This document shows, piece by piece, positions 14,562 to 14,837 of a DNA stretch of 14,837 nt. Positions within the stretch are counted from its first letter, which is position 1. Every line of letters begins with the position of its first letter. The DNA is from CAZALT01 sp964485515 (GTDB taxonomy: Bacteria; Actinomycetota; Acidimicrobiia; Acidimicrobiales; Acidimicrobilacustridaceae): NCBI GenBank assembly GCA_964485515.1, contig CAZALT010000086.1, forward strand, positions 1-14,837, written 5' to 3'. Under the pieces are notes generated by a model. The model saw only the letters and a list, made by a program, of their open reading frames with translations. It had not been told where the DNA came from and made no database searches. The translations under genes were made by a program, and so were the position numbers.

Positions 14562-14837
14562 GGTCGTCGTCCATCGGAGGGGTGTGAGGTCAAGGTGGAT
14601 CGTCGCGCTGTGACGTGACGACCGATAGGACTTCGGGTCGAGTTTTGCTCCTCGTCCCTCAGATGCAACGGAGAATTCGCCGTGGGCCACATGCTGGAAA
14701 CCAAGCGGGCTCGTGGCGGTCAGGTGGGCGACATTCTCTCGGTGAGATGGCGCGGCGTCCAGATCGCTGACGCGGACGTCAGCCCCGAGGGTGCGGCCCG
14801 AGGGTGACACGCGGGTGGGGCCGGAGGAGAGGGCCTG
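14562..14837. other. Right-end region without recognised gene
   Basis: I see no convincing coding frame or RNA gene in these 276 bases. They presumably hold the promoter of the small minus-strand gene. The frame upstream of that gene stays open to about 14810, but its composition (SSRHSATIHLDL and similar) is not like a conserved protein. Confidence 0.4.

Overview
This is a GC-rich chromosomal window. The gene set (F420-cofactor gene cofC, a DUF222/HNH protein behind a TCGAAC-N4-GTTCGA SOS box, a class III cyclase with a mycobacterial-type regulatory domain, many GTG starts, TANNNT boxes 7 nt before starts) points to an actinomycete-lineage bacterium, possibly of the Acidimicrobiia. The class is an inference, because no marker RNA gene is present.

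The left third (2-4959) is one uninterrupted CRISPR array of 68 repeats and 67 spacers. The 36-bp repeat has an 8-bp stem closed by a UUCG tetraloop, and I see no substitutions in 67 of the 68 copies. The last copy is degenerate, so the array reads left to right and its leader, any cas genes and possibly more repeats lie left of the window. Most spacers have a protein-like open frame. Two spacers overlap the same coding site, and others encode recognisable fragments (a metallophosphoesterase SDNHFGH motif and a CGRxFxP zinc-ribbon motif). No cas gene is visible.

Right of the array come a stand-alone macro-domain gene (5046-5570) and an SOS-controlled DUF222/HNH gene (5903-7354). The latter converges on a minus-strand cofC-alkD pair (8677 down to 7364). 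cofC is divergent from gpsA.

From gpsA rightward, four plus-strand genes are tightly packed: gpsA, a six-hairpin-glycosidase-like protein, a class III nucleotide cyclase with a long C-terminal coiled coil, and a GYD-domain protein. A 36-codon ORF fits between gpsA and the second gene with ATGA and GTGA overlaps at its ends, and the second gene and the cyclase also share a GTGA overlap. An assembly gap of exactly 100 N lies in a 15-nt tandem repeat near the cyclase N terminus. The placeholder breaks the reading frame, but the flanking repeat phase shows how it should be restored. The cluster ends in a 13-bp inverted repeat facing a small minus-strand conserved hypothetical gene.

No complete novel system can be claimed. 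The most interesting points are the array content, the shared leaderless-type start motif, the coupled short ORF, and the unusual cyclase and its partner gene.
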